Shown: one piece after another, positions 39,925 to 48,625 of the stretch
Layout: every line of letters begins with the position of its first letter
Position numbering within the stretch: the first letter of the stretch is position 1
Assembly: GCA_965117035.1 (NCBI GenBank)
Contig: OZ220748.1
Span: 682,001 to 746,000 of the forward strand
DNA: 64,000 nt
Origin: CAZENU01 sp965117035
Lineage (GTDB): Bacteria; Chloroflexota; Dehalococcoidia; Lucifugimonadales; CAZENU01
Direction of reading: 5' to 3'
Translations under genes and position numbers: made by a program
The notes under the pieces: generated by a model
Database searches by the model: none
Told to the model about the DNA's origin: nothing
Seen by the model: the letters and a program-made list of their open reading frames with translations, nothing else

Positions 39925-40817
39925 TCCCCGCTGATCGCGGTCCCGGCCATGTCCTCGATGAAGTTCGCGATGGCGGAGTGGTCCAGGTCGGCCTTGCCGT
40001 CGTTGATCAGCGAGCCCAGCATCTGCTGGATCAGGCTCGTGACCGGCAGCGGCACGCCGAGGTCCTTCCCGGTGAGCAGCGCGTTGTGCAGGTCCTTCTG
40101 GTGCAGGCGGATGCGGAAGCCCGGCTTGAAGTCGCCCGCGATCATCATCGGCGCCTTGGCGTCGAGCACCGTGCTGCCCGCCAGGCCGCCCTTGATGGCG
40201 TCGTAGACGACGTTGGGATCGAGCCCGGCCTTGCGGGCCAGGGTCAGCGCCTCGGCGACGGCCTCGATGTTGGCCGCCACGACGATCTGGTTCGCCAGCT
40301 TCGTGGTGTTCCCCGCCCCGTAGTCGCCGCACAGCACGATGCTGGCGCCCATGACGCCGAGCATGTCGTCATGCTGGTCGAACACGTCCTGCTTGCCGCC
40401 GACCATGATGGCCAGCGTGCCATCGATCGCCTTCGGCTCTCCCCCGCTGACAGGGGCGTCCAGGAACGCGACGCCCGCCGCCTCGCAGGCCGCGGCGATC
40501 TTCTGGGACGTCCCCGGAGCGATGGAGCTCATGTCGATCACCGTGTCGCCGGCGGACGCACCCTCCAGCACCCCGTCCGGGCCGAGGATGGCAGCCTCGG
40601 AGTCGGCCGAGTCGGGCACCATCGTGATGACGACGGGATTGTTGGCCGCGACCTCTTTCGCCGAAGACGCCACGGCGGCCCCGTCGGTCGCCAGCTCCTC
40701 CATCGAGGTGGCGACGACGTCGTATACGGTAAGCGAGTATCCGGCGCCGATCAGGTTGCGGGCCATGGGCCTGCCCATGATACCCAACCCTACGAACCCA
40801 ACTTTCTTGTCAGTCAT
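39921..40817 (-). CDS. NAD(P)-dependent beta-hydroxyacid dehydrogenase (tartronate semialdehyde reductase / HIBADH type)
   Basis: 298 residues: a Rossmann domain opening KKVGFVGLGIMGRPMARNL, a DAPVSGGEPKAIDGTLAIMVGG substrate loop, the catalytic-lysine segment GAGNTTKLANQIVVA, and a KDLHNALLTGKDLGVPLP C-terminal block. This is the pattern of 2-hydroxy-3-oxopropionate reductase and 3-hydroxyisobutyrate dehydrogenase; the two cannot be separated here. The ATG at 40817 is chosen because homology starts there and AAGGGA precedes it. Promoter at 40895-40922. Confidence 0.9.
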   Translation of the reverse strand: MTDKKVGFVGLGIMGRPMARNLIGAGYSLTVYDVVATSMEELATDGAAVASSAKEVAANNPVVITMVPDSADSEAAILGPDGVLEGASAGDTVIDMSSIAPGTSQKIAAACEAAGVAFLDAPVSGGEPKAIDGTLAIMVGGKQDVFDQHDDMLGVMGASIVLCGDYGAGNTTKLANQIVVAANIEAVAEALTLARKAGLDPNVVYDAIKGGLAGSTVLDAKAPMMIAGDFKPGFRIRLHQKDLHNALLTGKDLGVPLPVTSLIQQMLGSLINDGKADLDHSAIANFIEDMAGTAISGE

Positions 40818-40894
40818 GGCTTGTCCCTTTCTGCTTGTTGACGTGAGGACTTGGGACTGGACAGCGGACGACGGGCGTCCGCTGAGCACGATGA

Positions 40895-40922
40895 ATTATA
40901 GCCCCGCCGCGTACAGGGTCAA
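40895..40922 (-). promoter_or_regulatory. Promoter TTGACC-16-TATAAT for the hydroxyacid dehydrogenase
   Basis: On the minus strand TTGACC (40922-40917), 16 bases, then TATAAT (40900-40895), giving a leader of about 70 bases before the ATG at 40817. Confidence 0.6.
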
Positions 40923-40939
40923 GGCGATCCCGTCCGCCT

Positions 40940-41060
40940 GTTGTCGCCCTGAACGAAGCTGAAGGGCCTGGGGTGGGGTGAGGCCGCAACGCCAGCCACG
41001 TCGAGGGACCCCGCCCCAGGTCCCTCTCTCCGCTCGGGACGACAGAGGCCCGGCCGCGCC
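40940..41060. repeat. Dispersed composite repeat (paired with 48430-48560)
   Basis: The 427-base gap 40818-41244 holds no gene. This part is, in reverse complement, the same composite as 48430-48560: a TCCCGA...GAGGGACCTGGGG half followed by GGCCCTTCAGCTTCG and CAGGGCGACA. The spacer between the halves differs. The remainder up to the ribosome site of the 41245 gene shows nothing recognisable. Confidence 0.6.
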
Positions 41061-41244
41061 GCGGAGACTGAACGGCCAGCGCCGGGGCGGATCGTGACTC
41101 CTGGACAACGAAGCGACTCCCCTTTGTTGACTGGGCGACGCGGCCACGGCTAACATTCCCTTCGCTTGCCCATGAGGTCGTCGACCGCAACGCCACGGCG
41201 TTCAGCGTCGGCGCGAGGACCGCCCCAATGTCAGGGAGGGAACC

Positions 41245-42246
41245 ATGACGGAGTTGAGCAGGGAGTTGCTGGAAGAGCTTGGCCAGCTGCAGTCGTGCGC
41301 GGTCGCGAACGCGATCGAGAAGTTCGACGTGCGGCCTTGGAACGAGGGGTTCATGTCGCCGCAGGTGAAGTGCATGTTCCCCGAGCTGGGAGGCATGATC
41401 GGGTACGCGGTCACAGGCGTCATACGCGCCGACCGGCCCGCGACCGACCGCATGCAGGTGACCCGCCTCGACTGGGTAGACGAGGTGCTGAAGATACCGG
41501 AGCCGCGCGTGGTCGTGCTGCAGGACCTCGACGCGCCCAACCCGGTCGGCTCCTTCTGGGGCGAGGTGCAGAGCAACGTGCACAAGGCGCTCGGGTGCGT
41601 CGGCACCGTCACGGACGGCGGCGTACGCGACCTCGACGAGATGCGCGAGCTGAACTTCCGCGCCTTCGCCAGCCAGCCCCTCGTCTCCCACGCCTACGTC
41701 CACCTGGTCGACGCCAACGTGCCGGTCACCGTCGGCGGGCTGACCGTGAACCCCGGCGATCTCCTGCTCGGAGACCAGCACGGGGTGACGAACGTCCCCA
41801 AGGACATCGCGTCCGAAGTCCCGGCCGAGGTGATGCGGCTCGAGGCGTCCGAGCGGGAGTTGATCGACGTCTGCCAGGCGACGGACTTCACCGTCGACAA
41901 GCTCAAGGCGATGATACGCCACCGGTACTACGCGGGCGCCGAGCCGCAGAAGGACACCGTCGACATCCTCAGGGAGATACGCGACAGCCTGAACAGGACG
42001 CTGCGCGGAGACCGCAGGCGGCGGGCCGCCGCCGGGCCGAATCGACGCGCCCGGAGAATGGTCACCAACGAGGAGGGCCAGCAGGTCGCCCGCGTCGACT
42101 ACATCCGCGAGTTGGCCGAACAGGGCCTGACGCGCGGCCAGATCGCCCGGCAGCTCGAAGTCTCCTACCAGACGGTCTACGCGGCGACGAGAGGAATGAC
42201 GGTCAAGTCGGCCGCCGAGGCGACGGCCGAGGCAGCCGAGGAGTAG
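41245..42246 (+). CDS. RraA-like domain protein fused to a C-terminal helix-turn-helix
   Basis: 333 residues. The first 215 form an RraA / HMG-aldolase-like domain: NAIEKFDVRPWN, TDGGVRDLDEM (GGVRD at 125-129) and a NPGDLLLGDQHGVTNVP metal and substrate loop. Relatives act as oxaloacetate decarboxylases or aldolases. After a basic linker (RRRRAAAGPNRRARR), residues about 284-316 read VDYIRELAEQGLTRGQIARQ followed by LEVSYQTVYAATRG, a classic helix-turn-helix. GGGAGG precedes the ATG. The fusion suggests a DNA-binding sensor derived from, or still possessing, an enzyme domain. The D-2-hydroxyacid dehydrogenase follows after 41 bases. Confidence 0.8.
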   Translation: MTELSRELLEELGQLQSCAVANAIEKFDVRPWNEGFMSPQVKCMFPELGGMIGYAVTGVIRADRPATDRMQVTRLDWVDEVLKIPEPRVVVLQDLDAPNPVGSFWGEVQSNVHKALGCVGTVTDGGVRDLDEMRELNFRAFASQPLVSHAYVHLVDANVPVTVGGLTVNPGDLLLGDQHGVTNVPKDIASEVPAEVMRLEASERELIDVCQATDFTVDKLKAMIRHRYYAGAEPQKDTVDILREIRDSLNRTLRGDRRRRAAAGPNRRARRMVTNEEGQQVARVDYIRELAEQGLTRGQIARQLEVSYQTVYAATRGMTVKSAAEATAEAAEE

Positions 42247-42287
42247 CAACAGTCGCGCCGGGCGGGTCCGGCGGCACGGAGGCATAG

Positions 42288-43253
42288 ATGGCCGAAGCCA
42301 GGGTCGTTTTCCTGCAGCAGCTACCGCAGCCGATCGTCGACGTCGTCGTGTCGCACAATCCCGACGGGTTCACCACTACCCTTCTCGACGGCCGCGCTTC
42401 GGTAGAAGAGCACAAGGCGGCGGTCGACGACGCCGACTTCATCCTGCACTTCAGCGCGCCGCTGCGCGACGAGGTGCTTAAGGAGGCCCGCAAAACGAAG
42501 CTGGTGCAGCTCATGTCTGCCGGCTACGACGACATGAACCTGCCGCTCATGGCGGAGATGGGCATCCCGTGCGCCAACAACGGCGGCGCCAACTCGTGGG
42601 CCGTGTCCGACCACACGCTGATGCTCATGCTCGCGCTAAACAAGAAGCTGGCGCTCGGCGACCGCTCCGTCCGCGACGGCAGTTGGAACGCGGCGGTCGG
42701 CGGCCTGAACACCTACGAGATGGCGAACAAGCTGGTAGGCCTGGTCGGCATCGGCAACATCGGCCGCCAGGTCGCGAAGCGGCTCCAGGGCTTCGACGCG
42801 CAAGTCCAGTACTACGACCCGTACCCGCTGACGCCGGAGCGCGAGCGGGAGCTGAACGTCACGGGCGTCGAGCTCGACGCCTTGTTCCGCACGTCGGACA
42901 TCGTCAGCCTGCACACGCCGCTGATGCCCGAGACGCAGGGGCTCGTCAGCCGGGAGCGGCTGGCGATGATGAAGCCGACCGCGCTGCTGATCAACACGGC
43001 CCGCGGGCCCGTTGTCGACGAGGCCGCGCTGATCGCGGCGCTGCGGACAGGCCAGATCGCCGGCGCCGGGCTCGACGTGTTCGAGCAGGAGCCCATCAAC
43101 GCTGACAATCCCCTGCTCTCGATGGACAACGTCGTGCTCACGCCCCACATCGCGGGCATCACCTGGGACACCTGGGCGCGGCGGGCGCGGTTCGCCTACG
43201 AGAACATGCAGCGGGTGTGGCGCGGCGAGGCGCCCCAGGCCGTCGCCGGGTAG
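42288..43253 (+). CDS. D-2-hydroxyacid dehydrogenase
   Basis: 321 residues with the NAD-binding GLVGIGNIGRQVAKRL (glycines 154, 156, 159) and the catalytic trio Arg239 (in NTARG), Glu268 (in FEQEP) and His287 (in TPHIAG), in the expected order. It belongs to the phosphoglycerate/hydroxypyruvate/formate dehydrogenase family; the substrate is not determinable. It is plausibly cotranscribed with the RraA-HTH gene, suggesting small hydroxy- or keto-acid metabolism. Confidence 0.9.
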   Translation: MAEARVVFLQQLPQPIVDVVVSHNPDGFTTTLLDGRASVEEHKAAVDDADFILHFSAPLRDEVLKEARKTKLVQLMSAGYDDMNLPLMAEMGIPCANNGGANSWAVSDHTLMLMLALNKKLALGDRSVRDGSWNAAVGGLNTYEMANKLVGLVGIGNIGRQVAKRLQGFDAQVQYYDPYPLTPERERELNVTGVELDALFRTSDIVSLHTPLMPETQGLVSRERLAMMKPTALLINTARGPVVDEAALIAALRTGQIAGAGLDVFEQEPINADNPLLSMDNVVLTPHIAGITWDTWARRARFAYENMQRVWRGEAPQAVAG

Positions 43254-43304
43254 CCCTGTCCGTCGTCCCCGCGGACTGAAAGCCCTCCCCTCGTGCTGCC
43301 CGCA

Positions 43305-43430
43305 CAACCCGTTCACCCCGAGTAGCGCCGGGGCCTTGACCGGCGCGTATCGAGGGGCGCGCTCAACCGCACCCCCGGATTCCCGCCCCCGTCTGCACTG
43401 GGGGCGGGCTCTGCGCGGGATGACGTTGGC
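43305..43430. repeat. Two abutting dispersed repeats
   Basis: 43305-43360 repeats the ACCCGTTCRCCCCGAGT...TATCGAGGGGC pattern seen at 26747-26800. 43382-43408 is a hairpin CCCGCCCCC/GGGGGCGGG with a 9-base loop, nested in TTCCCGC...GCGGGAT like the REP-type copies elsewhere. They fill the 203-base gap between the dehydrogenase and the convergent glycosidase-like gene. Confidence 0.55.
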
Positions 43431-43456
43431 GCAAGGCCCCCGGACGCACGACCGGC

Positions 43457-44785
43457 CTACCTGAACCGCACCGAGTACAGGTCGGCGTCCTTCATCGTGG
43501 CGTGGAGCCGGACCGGCGTGCCCGCCAGCGCGCTCACGTCCGACCCGTTCTCCCAGGCGACCACGCGCTCTATCTCGTCGCCGTACATCTCCCGGCACTG
43601 CGGCAGCAGGAAGCCGTCGATCGCCTTGCCGGTGGCGTCCTGCAGCTCGAACCTGGCGCTCCCGGCCGCCGACGTCGCGTAGTTGACCACCATCTCGCCG
43701 CCCTCGAACACCAGCGGCTTCGTCGTCATCTCGCCGCCCGCGTAGGGCGCGTTGACCGACACGAAGCCGTCTGTCCGCAGCGTCGCCCGGCGCAGCCGGT
43801 CGCTCGGATGCTGGTAGTTCTCGACGTAGTAGATGGATATCTCGGTGTCACCGGTCGGCACTATGCCCCTGCCGACGATCATGTTGCGGTCCGTCCAGTT
43901 GAGGGGGTCGGGACCCGGCCGGATGTACCCCTGCATGAACCGCCGGTCGAAGTGGAAGCCGTCCCGGCTCGACATGAATACCGCCTCCGACAGGCCGTTG
44001 TGCTCCCAGTCGTCGTGGAACTTCCTGTCCGGCACGAAGCGCTTCGGGAACATCAGGTAGACGTGCGGCGCCCTGAAGTACTGCGTGCAGGCGTTCGTGT
44101 ACAGGTGCTCGTACGGCGTGTCTCCAGGGTCGATCAGCTCCAGCTGCGTCCAGTTCAGGAAGTCCTTCGACGTCGCCCTGCGTATCCAGCGGACCCCGCC
44201 CTTGAAGCTGCCGGTCCCGGCGACGCCGCGGGTGTAGGCGACGTACTCCCCGCGGTTGGTGTCCCAGAACGCGATGTTGGGCGAGTCGAACGGGTTGTCG
44301 GTCATCACGGGCTCGTCGCGCACCAGGCGCCAGTGGATGCCGTCCGCCGACGCGACGGCGTGGATGACCCGGGAGCGCACGATCCCCTTGTATCGCTCGT
44401 CGGGCGCGGCGTCGGGATTGCCGTCCAGGAACGGGCACATGTTGCCGCCGGGCCCGTCCCAGATCAGGTTGTTGTCGGTGCTGCCCTCGAAGTCGACGAT
44501 GCCCAGGCTCGGGCGCTCCCAGTGGATGCCGTCGGCGCTCTCGGCGTAGGCCTGCCGTGCCGTTCCATCCTTCGGCCAGGCGCGGTACCAGAGCCGGTAG
44601 AGGTCGCCCTCCTTCGCGATCACGGGCGCCCAGCTCGTGCTGCCCTCCCAGGGCTGGTCGAAGTCGAGCACCGTCTCCTGCGGGACGGGATGGTGGAGCT
44701 TCAGCGACGTGCCGCTCATCGAATCGATGAGCCAGTCGTCCACGAACAACTCCAGCCGCGAACCAATCTCACGAGCGTCAGTCAC
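43457..44785 (-). CDS. Beta-propeller glycosidase-like protein (paralogue A)
   Basis: 442 residues from a GTG start with GGAGG 7 bases upstream. It begins IGSRLELFVDDWLID and has repeated propeller-blade motifs: LYRLWYRAW, YAESADGIHWERPSLG, VIHAVASADGIHWR, FWDTNRGEYVAYTRG, VFMSSRDGFHFDRRFM. These resemble five-bladed GH32/GH43-type folds, and homologues are commonly left hypothetical in planctomycetes and Chloroflexota. It has no signal peptide. A paralogue lies upstream at 45050-46471. Glycan hydrolysis is inference from the fold. Confidence 0.65.
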   Translation of the reverse strand: MTDAREIGSRLELFVDDWLIDSMSGTSLKLHHPVPQETVLDFDQPWEGSTSWAPVIAKEGDLYRLWYRAWPKDGTARQAYAESADGIHWERPSLGIVDFEGSTDNNLIWDGPGGNMCPFLDGNPDAAPDERYKGIVRSRVIHAVASADGIHWRLVRDEPVMTDNPFDSPNIAFWDTNRGEYVAYTRGVAGTGSFKGGVRWIRRATSKDFLNWTQLELIDPGDTPYEHLYTNACTQYFRAPHVYLMFPKRFVPDRKFHDDWEHNGLSEAVFMSSRDGFHFDRRFMQGYIRPGPDPLNWTDRNMIVGRGIVPTGDTEISIYYVENYQHPSDRLRRATLRTDGFVSVNAPYAGGEMTTKPLVFEGGEMVVNYATSAAGSARFELQDATGKAIDGFLLPQCREMYGDEIERVVAWENGSDVSALAGTPVRLHATMKDADLYSVRFR

Positions 44786-44877
44786 TTTATGTCCTCCATG
44801 CGCTTATGCGCTTCCTGTCGCGGCGCCGTGGTGGCGCTGCCCTGCCTGGCCTCCGGTGGTGGAAAACAGCCGCTCTA

Positions 44878-45049
44878 CCTCTCCGTCATTCCCGCGAAGG
44901 GAGACCTTGCACAACCGTCATTCCCGCGAAGGCGGGAACCCAGGGGCGGGGTCTCCCAAGTACAAAATCGACGCGCTTCAGCCACATCGGTCTCCCGCAA
45001 GCGGAGTTACGCGAGGCTCTCCGACGGCGGGAACCCATCCCCCTCCCGC
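44878..45049. repeat. REP-like composite repeat (second copy of 22281-22440)
   Basis: Contains two CCGTCATTCCCGCGAAGG cores, the second completing the palindrome TTCCCGCGAAGGCGGGAA, then a GGGGCGGGGTCTCCC stretch, ATCGACGC and GGAGTTACGC blocks. All are in the same order as at 22281-22440. It sits between the two glycosidase-like paralogues. Confidence 0.7.
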
Positions 45050-46471
45050 TCACGGGCCATTGCGCCGAAACTGGATCGAGTACAGGTCGGCCTCCTTCAT
45101 CGCGAACCGGAGGCGGACCGGGCGTCCCGCCAGCGAGCCGAGATCGGCGCCGCCGTCCCAGGCCACCGTCCGCTCGATCTCGTCGCCGTATATCTCCACG
45201 CACTGCTCGAGTCCGTAGCCGTCTACGGGAGAGCCGTCCGGCTCCTGGACCTCGACGCGTACGCCGCCGGCCACGGATGTGGCGTAGTTCAGGACGAGCC
45301 TGCCTCCCTCGAACACCAGCGGCCGTGTGACAAGCTCGCCTCCCCCGAACGGTGCGTTGACCGAGACGAAGCCGTCGAGCCGCAGCGTCGCCCTGCGCGT
45401 CCGGCAGGTCGGCGAGCGATAGTGCTCGCTGTAGTAGACCGACATCTCGGCCGGGCCCGTCCGGACGATTCCCCTGGACATCATGCTGCTGCGGTCGCCC
45501 CAGTTCAGCGGGTCGGGCCCCGGCCGGATGAACGCCTCCATGAACCGCCGGTCGAACCGGATGCCGTCCCGGCTCGTCATGAACACCGTCTCCGAGATGC
45601 CGTGGTCGGGCCAGTCCGGGTCGAACCTGCGTCCGGGCACGAAGCGCCACGGGAACATCAGGTAGATGTGCGGCGCGCGGAAGTAGGGCTCGCATGTGTG
45701 CTTGTACAGGTGCTCCTGCTCCGAGTCGCCCATGTCTATGAACCGGAGCTCCGACCACTCCCTGAAGTCCGGGGACGTGCTGCGCCTGATCGACCTGACG
45801 CCGCCGCGCAGCTCCGAGTACACGCCCGCGCGGGCCGGCTCCCAGCCCCGGAAGTAGCCCACGTACTGCTCCCGCAGGGTGTCCCAGAACACGGCCGCCT
45901 CGCCGTCGAAGATCGGCCACGTGTCGCGGAGCGCCACCAGCAGCGGGTCCCGGTCTACGACATTCCAGCGCAGGCCGTCCGCCGACGTGAAGCCCCGTAT
46001 GTAGTGGCTGCGGTCCTCTCGCCGTCGCACGGTGACGGCCTTGTACGTCTCCTCCGCGGGCACGCCGGGCCTTGCGTCGCGGTCGATGCCGCCGATGTGC
46101 GTGTCGTCGGTGTCGTAGACGATCACGTTGTTCGCCCGCGAGCCGTCTATCTCGGCCAGCCCCAGGTTGGGCCGCTCCCAGTGGATGCCGTCATCGCTCT
46201 CGGCGTACGCGGTGTGCGAGCCGGGGCCCTGCCCCGACGCTCCGCCGGAGGAGCGGGCCCCGTACCACATCCTGTACCGGCCGCCGTCATGCAGGACGGA
46301 GCCGGGAAGGCTCACCGGGCCCTCCCACGGCCTGTCGAACTGCAGCGCGACCTCTCGCGGCCGCGGCGGATGCATCTTCAGCGTCGTACCGCCCATGCGG
46401 TCGATAAGCCAGTCGTCGACGAACAGCTCCAGCCTCGAGCCTATCCGCCGCACGTCGTCAGCGTTCAACAT
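45050..46471 (-). CDS. Beta-propeller glycosidase-like protein (paralogue B)
   Basis: 473 residues, clearly homologous to the downstream neighbour: RIGSRLELFVDDWLIDRMGG, YRMWYGARSS, TAYAESDDGIHWERPNLG, IRGFTSADGLRWN, VFMTSRDGIRFDRRFMEAF, and the same C-terminal LRRATLR-like and EIYGDEIERTVAW blocks. The ATG overlaps the end of def by 14 bases. The two paralogues are separated only by the 44878 repeat, so this is a tandem duplication that has since diverged. Confidence 0.65.
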   Translation of the reverse strand: MLNADDVRRIGSRLELFVDDWLIDRMGGTTLKMHPPRPREVALQFDRPWEGPVSLPGSVLHDGGRYRMWYGARSSGGASGQGPGSHTAYAESDDGIHWERPNLGLAEIDGSRANNVIVYDTDDTHIGGIDRDARPGVPAEETYKAVTVRRREDRSHYIRGFTSADGLRWNVVDRDPLLVALRDTWPIFDGEAAVFWDTLREQYVGYFRGWEPARAGVYSELRGGVRSIRRSTSPDFREWSELRFIDMGDSEQEHLYKHTCEPYFRAPHIYLMFPWRFVPGRRFDPDWPDHGISETVFMTSRDGIRFDRRFMEAFIRPGPDPLNWGDRSSMMSRGIVRTGPAEMSVYYSEHYRSPTCRTRRATLRLDGFVSVNAPFGGGELVTRPLVFEGGRLVLNYATSVAGGVRVEVQEPDGSPVDGYGLEQCVEIYGDEIERTVAWDGGADLGSLAGRPVRLRFAMKEADLYSIQFRRNGP

Positions 46472-47024
46472 CGCCTCCGTCTTCGGGCACGTCCGGCGCC
46501 CGACCGTCGTCTTCGCCGGATTCCGGGCCGTCCTCGTCGGCCTCGGCCTCTTCATCGTCCAGCCTCGTCAGCGCGTCGTCAGAGACGAGATGGTCGACGT
46601 ACAGCACGCCGTCCAGGTGGTCGACCTCGTGCTCCAGCGCCTGCGCCAGCAGGTCGTCGGCGGCCTTGATCCGTATCTCCTTGCCGTCGAGGCCGGTCGC
46701 CCTGACGCGGACCTCGCTCGACCGGGTGACGACCCCCTGGTAGCCCTCGAGGCTCAGGCATCCCTCCCCTACCTCGCGCTCCCCCTTGCGGCGTATGATC
46801 TTGGGGTTGACGAGCACGGTGGCCTCCTCGTCCTCGGGCATCTTGACGATGGCGACCTGCAGCGATACGCCGATCTGCGGCGCGGCCAGACCGACCCCGT
46901 TCGGCGGGAGGCTGTCGACCAAGTCCTGCGCCAGCGCGCGCACGCGGGCGTCGACGGCCCTGACGCGCCGGGCCTTGCGCCTGAGCACCGCCTCGGGCGC
47001 CTGTACGATTCTGCGTGCCGTCAC
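46458..47024 (-). CDS. def: Peptide deformylase
   Basis: Removes the N-formyl group from nascent proteins. 188 residues with motif 1 GVGLAAPQIG (43-52), motif 2 EGCLSL (87-92, Cys metal ligand) and motif 3 HEVDH (132-136). The start is GTG. The last 35 residues are an acidic tail (DDEEAEADEDGPESGEDDG) beyond the normal end, with no known role. A TATCCT at 47066-47061 may be its -10. Confidence 0.95.
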   Translation of the reverse strand: MTARRIVQAPEAVLRRKARRVRAVDARVRALAQDLVDSLPPNGVGLAAPQIGVSLQVAIVKMPEDEEATVLVNPKIIRRKGEREVGEGCLSLEGYQGVVTRSSEVRVRATGLDGKEIRIKAADDLLAQALEHEVDHLDGVLYVDHLVSDDALTRLDDEEAEADEDGPESGEDDGRAPDVPEDGGDVER

Positions 47025-47087
47025 CTGGGGACCTGGCTCCTTTCGTCCGGGCCGACGCCAAGGATAGCAGCCGTCCAGCCTCGGTGA

Positions 47088-48293
47088 CTATTCCGCGGTC
47101 CTGGACAGGCGGGCCAGCAGCGGCGAAAGCCCGTGGCCGAAACCGCGCAGGAACCCGGCCATCCGGCGGTGACGCACGGCCTGCAGGATCATGCGGCTGT
47201 GCCAGTCGAACGCGAACTCGCTGGACGACACCACGTCGCGGTGCACGCCGCGCGACACCAGCGCCTCGATCAGGGCGTCGATCTGCCCGTCGTCCAGGTA
47301 CTCGAACGCCTTTCTCGCGAGGTAGCCCACGTCCATCTCGGCGCCGAAGACGCCCTTCCACCGACGCTCGTACCCGGAGAGGCGCTCGGCCGACAGATCG
47401 TCCGCCGCCAGCGCGTCGCCCATCACCTCGGCCGCTATCTCGCCCGAGAGCAGCGAGTAGTAGATGCCGCCTCCGGTGGTGGGCTTCGCGAGGCCGGCCG
47501 CGTCACCCGCGACGACGACGCGGTCGTCGAAAGTCCTCGGCAGCGGCTCGATCGGGATTCCCCAGCGCCGCGGCTGCTCCAGCACCGAATCGATCCGCCC
47601 GGCGTCGCGCATCATTTCGAGGAAGCGGTCCATGTGCCCGCCGTTGCGCTCCCGCGACACCATGCCCGCCAACGCCGTGGCCCCCCGCAGCGGCACCAGC
47701 CAGGCGAACGAGCCGGGCGCGATGTCGTTGCCCAGGTACACCTCGGTCTCGACCAGGCCGGGGGCCGAAACCTTCGCCTGGCAGCCGATCATGTACTGGA
47801 GCGGCGCGCCGTCGCCGAGGCCGGCCATCTTCAGCAGCGGGGACCCAAACCCGCTGGCGACCACGAGCGCCCTCGCCGAATACACCCGGCTGCAGTCGGG
47901 GCCGTCCGTCTCGACCTCTACTCCGGGGCCGTTCGCGGATATCCCGACCACCTTCCCGCCCAGGACATACGACGCGCCCGCGTCCTCCGCGCGACGGAAC
48001 AACGACGCCACGAACGCCACGCGGTCGATCACGTATGCCTCCGGGCGTTCCTTCTCGAACCGGTAGCTCGCGCCGGACGGAGAGAAGACGCGGGCGGAGC
48101 GCGCCTCGTGGAATACCGTCGCGGGATCGGGCTGGAACCGCTCGAAGCACTCCCGGCCGATGATGCCGGTGCACAGCTTGTCGCCGACGTTGTGCCGCCA
48201 GTCCAGGACACGAACGTCGCGTCCCGCCTCCGCCAGCCGCAGCGCCGCCATATTCCCGGCGGGACCCGCTCCCGCCACGATCACGTCATGCAT
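47088..48293 (-). CDS. Geranylgeranyl-reductase-family FAD oxidoreductase
   Basis: 401 residues. It starts MHDVIVAGAGPAGNMAALRL (GxGxxG dinucleotide fold), has GDKLCTGIIGRECFERF, ARALVVASGFGSPL, the second FAD motif VVVAGDAAGLAKPTTGGGIYYSLLSG, and a helical C-terminus. This matches the GGR branch, which saturates isoprenoid chains of lipids, quinones or chlorophyll. The open frame extends 122 codons upstream, but AAGGGA and homology fix this ATG. TAGAAT at 48361-48356 may be the -10. Confidence 0.85.
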   Translation of the reverse strand: MHDVIVAGAGPAGNMAALRLAEAGRDVRVLDWRHNVGDKLCTGIIGRECFERFQPDPATVFHEARSARVFSPSGASYRFEKERPEAYVIDRVAFVASLFRRAEDAGASYVLGGKVVGISANGPGVEVETDGPDCSRVYSARALVVASGFGSPLLKMAGLGDGAPLQYMIGCQAKVSAPGLVETEVYLGNDIAPGSFAWLVPLRGATALAGMVSRERNGGHMDRFLEMMRDAGRIDSVLEQPRRWGIPIEPLPRTFDDRVVVAGDAAGLAKPTTGGGIYYSLLSGEIAAEVMGDALAADDLSAERLSGYERRWKGVFGAEMDVGYLARKAFEYLDDGQIDALIEALVSRGVHRDVVSSSEFAFDWHSRMILQAVRHRRMAGFLRGFGHGLSPLLARLSRTAE

Positions 48294-48429
48294 GCACAGT
48301 CCCTTCGGCCGGACGCCGGGAACGCTGCTGCGCCGGCCGGTCATTTCCGCGCGGGATTCTAACACGCGCGGCGCGGCGACCTGTGGCGTCACTCGAACCA
48401 GCCCAAACATTTCTCCCGCACCGCCTCCA

Positions 48430-48560
48430 CGCCCTGTCATCCCGAACGCAGTGAGGGACCTGGGGAGGGGGCCACGCAACCTCGCTCGCCGCCCAACCTG
48501 GTCACGACGCGGCCGCTCCCGACCCCCGGGCCCTTCGGCTTGGCTCAGGGCGACATTGGC
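48430..48560. repeat. Dispersed composite repeat (inverted relative to 40940-41060)
   Basis: TGTCATCCCGAACGCAGTGA, GGGACCTGGGG, then after about 60 bases GGGCCCTTCGGCTTGGCTCA and GGGCGACA. It lies in the 394-base gene-free gap between the flavoprotein and the IS1182 transposase; the rest of that gap is the IS left end and unremarkable sequence. Confidence 0.6.
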
Positions 48561-48625
48561 CGGGCAGTCCGGCAGACCCCAAATCCCCCACCCGAATGGG
48601 TGAGGGCGCCGCATTGCACGGACAA

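Noticed and set aside
43502..46669. 1055-codon open frame on the plus strand across both propeller genes
   Set aside because: It crosses two genes with clear motifs and the non-coding repeat between them; it is a composition artefact.
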